64,000 nucleotides of DNA, taken from positions 62,001 to 126,000 of the forward strand of contig NZ_CBCPHV010000001.1 in NCBI RefSeq assembly GCF_965118635.1, read 5' to 3'. The DNA is from Empedobacter brevis_A (GTDB lineage Bacteria > Bacteroidota > Bacteroidia > Flavobacteriales > Weeksellaceae). Below, piece after piece: positions 62,381 to 64,000 of the stretch (its first letter is position 1; each line of letters starts with the position of its first letter). Both the position numbers and the translations under genes were made by a program. Under the pieces are notes generated by a model. The model was not told the origin of the DNA. It saw nothing but the letters and a program-made list of their open reading frames with translations, and searched no databases.

Positions 62381-64000
62381 ATGAAATATATTTATTTATT
62401 CGTCTTCTATTTTTGTTCGCTTTTTACTTTTGCTCAATCAAAATTAGAAACGGCGATAAAAAGTCTAGAGACAAATTATGCACAAGAAAAAGTCTATTTA
62501 TTATTCGATAAAGAAGATTACATCGCGGGCGATAATATTTGGTTTAAGGCTTATACACTAAATGGCTATAAACCGAGTTTAATTTCGACCAATCTTATTG
62601 TAGAATTATATGATAAAGACAAGAAATTAGTTGACCGAAAATTAGTTCCGATTGTTAATGGAGAAAGTGATGGAACACTAAATACTAAAAACGAAAATGA
62701 GGAAGGAATTTACTTTGTAAGAGCTTATACAACTTACATGACTTTTTTTCCAGAAGAATTTCAATATATCAATCAATTAAAGATTTACAATCCAACTTCT
62801 AAGTTAAAACTTGTTCCAAATCCAAATTTAAAATGGAATGCAAAAGCTTTTGCAGAAGGAGGGAACTTCATTCAAAATCAAACAACAAAATTTGCAATAA
62901 GATTAAAATTTGACGGAGAATTACCAAAAAAATGGAATGGTTTTGTTTTCGAAAAAAATAATCCAAGCAACAAAATCGCAACATTCGAGAATTTAGACGA
63001 AAATGTAGCAACTTTTTCGTTAAGAGCAGAAGAAGGAAAATTGTATCAAGTGCAATTGAATGACGAAAAAGGAAATCAACAAATTATTGATTTACCTGAA
63101 GCTAAAAAAGCTGGAGTCTTATTGAAAGTTGTTCGAAATAGTAAAGATATTGCAATACAATTGAAAAGTATTAACCAAGAAAATCCTTTATTGAATTATA
63201 AGATTATTGGAACAATAAATAATGAACTTGTCATGAGTTCTCAAATTGTAAAAAGTGTTGAATCGGTTTCTACTTATGTACCAAAAGAGGTTTTGGATAA
63301 TGACAAAGGAGTTTTGAATATTGCAATTTTTGATGCAAATGATATTCAAGTTGCCAATCGTTTGATATTTATTCATCCAAAAGAATTGTATAAAAAACCA
63401 GAAGTTGCTTTCGAAACAACAACTAATCCGCGCGAATTAAATACAATAAAACTAAAATATCCTGAAGAGATTAATTTTTCAACAGTTATTAAAGATCAAA
63501 AAAATCCAGATGAAGATAATTTAATTTCAGCAATGTTATTAACACGAGATTTTAGTTCAAAAATTAGTTATCCAACACAATATTTTAAAAATAATAAATT
63601 TTCAGAAAATTTAGATGCGCTTCTAATTTCAGAAAAATGGAGAAGATTCAATTGGGAGGATTTAGTTGTCGGAAATGTCGTAAAACCAACGATTGACAAC
63701 AATCGAAGATATCTTTCGTATAAAATAAAAGCATATAATAACGGAAGAGAATTAAGTGATGCTTCGCTAAGTATTATTTACAAAATGCAGAATAATGGAA
63801 AAGAATTTGCAACGCTTGATACTAATTATGAAGGAGATTTCGAAATGAACAATTTGTTTTATTATGGTCCAATGGCTATGAATTATTTCTTGAATTCGGA
63901 GAATGGAAAACAAGCTAATAACGGAACTTTAACATTGTCTGTTGTGCCAAATTACAAAAGCACAAGTTATAAATCTAAATTGCCAGCAACATCTTATTTG
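62381..64000 (+). CDS. Large MG2-like secreted/envelope protein, 3' end outside window
   Basis: The frame is open from ATG 62381 to the window end, 540 codons, so the protein is truncated by the window. It begins with a signal peptide (about 1-19, FTFAQS) followed directly by EKVYLLFDKEDYIAGDNIWF, the hallmark of the MG2-like domain found in large Bacteroidota envelope proteins, some of which end in TonB-receptor-plug domains. Several beta-sandwich repeats follow. The role is unknown; a surface or periplasmic scaffold is likely. Confidence 0.8.
   Translation, partial: MKYIYLFVFYFCSLFTFAQSKLETAIKSLETNYAQEKVYLLFDKEDYIAGDNIWFKAYTLNGYKPSLISTNLIVELYDKDKKLVDRKLVPIVNGESDGTLNTKNENEEGIYFVRAYTTYMTFFPEEFQYINQLKIYNPTSKLKLVPNPNLKWNAKAFAEGGNFIQNQTTKFAIRLKFDGELPKKWNGFVFEKNNPSNKIATFENLDENVATFSLRAEEGKLYQVQLNDEKGNQQIIDLPEAKKAGVLLKVVRNSKDIAIQLKSINQENPLLNYKIIGTINNELVMSSQIVKSVESVSTYVPKEVLDNDKGVLNIAIFDANDIQVANRLIFIHPKELYKKPEVAFETTTNPRELNTIKLKYPEEINFSTVIKDQKNPDEDNLISAMLLTRDFSSKISYPTQYFKNNKFSENLDALLISEKWRRFNWEDLVVGNVVKPTIDNNRRYLSYKIKAYNNGRELSDASLSIIYKMQNNGKEFATLDTNYEGDFEMNNLFYYGPMAMNYFLNSENGKQANNGTLTLSVVPNYKSTSYKSKLPATSYL

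Overview
The window comes from a low-G+C member of the Bacteroidota, most likely class Flavobacteriia and Weeksellaceae-like (for example Empedobacter or a relative). Supporting signs are the A+T-rich sequence, promoters of the Bacteroidota type (TTTG near -33, TAnnTTTG near -7), many short-signal lipoproteins, a bacillithiol gene (bshC), monomeric NADP-isocitrate dehydrogenase, a fused PlsC/GNAT aminolipid synthase, and family-restricted proteins (DUF6909, DUF4252, DUF3109). The genus is inferred; no rRNA is present to settle it. I see no phage, IS element, integrase or CRISPR array. This is chromosomal backbone with one accessory-looking operon.

Layout. 1-0.8 kb: 3' part of a SPOR-domain protein. 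0.85-6.6 kb: a three-gene RND efflux operon (adaptor, permease, outer-membrane factor). 6.7-11.5 kb: a small membrane protein, two convergent hotdog thioesterases, a Gfo/Idh/MocA oxidoreductase, DUF6909 and DUF3109. 11.6-14.5 kb: dxs, a small membrane protein, a DUF4252 lipoprotein and a small lipoprotein gene that looks frameshifted. 14.7-20.8 kb: fbp, aspartate kinase abutting an OlsF-like acyltransferase, an Ala-rich lipoprotein and argH. 21.5-26.8 kb: two different aconitases in tandem (AcnB type, then mitochondrial/AcnA type). 26.8-33.7 kb: an aminotransferase, then parE, a small membrane gene broken at an A9 tract, parC and a rhomboid protease. 33.8-35.8 kb: a C40 peptidase, four tRNA-Glu(TTC) genes and rpsT. 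35.8-44 kb: a tandem-ATPase ABC protein, a CNNM/CorC protein, a VOC protein, an exonuclease, a serine hydrolase, Mn-type SOD, folB, tRNA-Cys and a dicarboxylate symporter. 44-51 kb: a LysM/periplasmic-binding fusion, bshC, a GDPD lipoprotein, two envelope-type proteins and DUF4184. 51-57.2 kb: the accessory operon described next. 57.4-64 kb: deoC, an Lrp/AsnC regulator, an endonuclease/exonuclease/phosphatase protein, icd, and the 5' part of a large MG2-like envelope protein.

The most interesting region is 50967-57241. Five minus-strand genes encode an AraC-type regulator, a small secreted subunit, a PapD-like chaperone, a two-domain secreted protein whose C-terminal half resembles the small subunit, and a 937-residue outer-membrane beta-barrel protein with flanking Ig-like domains. 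This is the part list of a chaperone-usher pilus (regulator, pilin, chaperone, tip adhesin, usher), but with sequences unlike the classical families. A consensus promoter lies upstream of the pilin gene, and a terminator-like hairpin between pilin and chaperone genes could set subunit stoichiometry. The function is inferred from architecture and gene order.

Many transcription units end in near-perfect palindromic hairpins flanked by A and T tracts. These can terminate both strands and sit between convergent genes.
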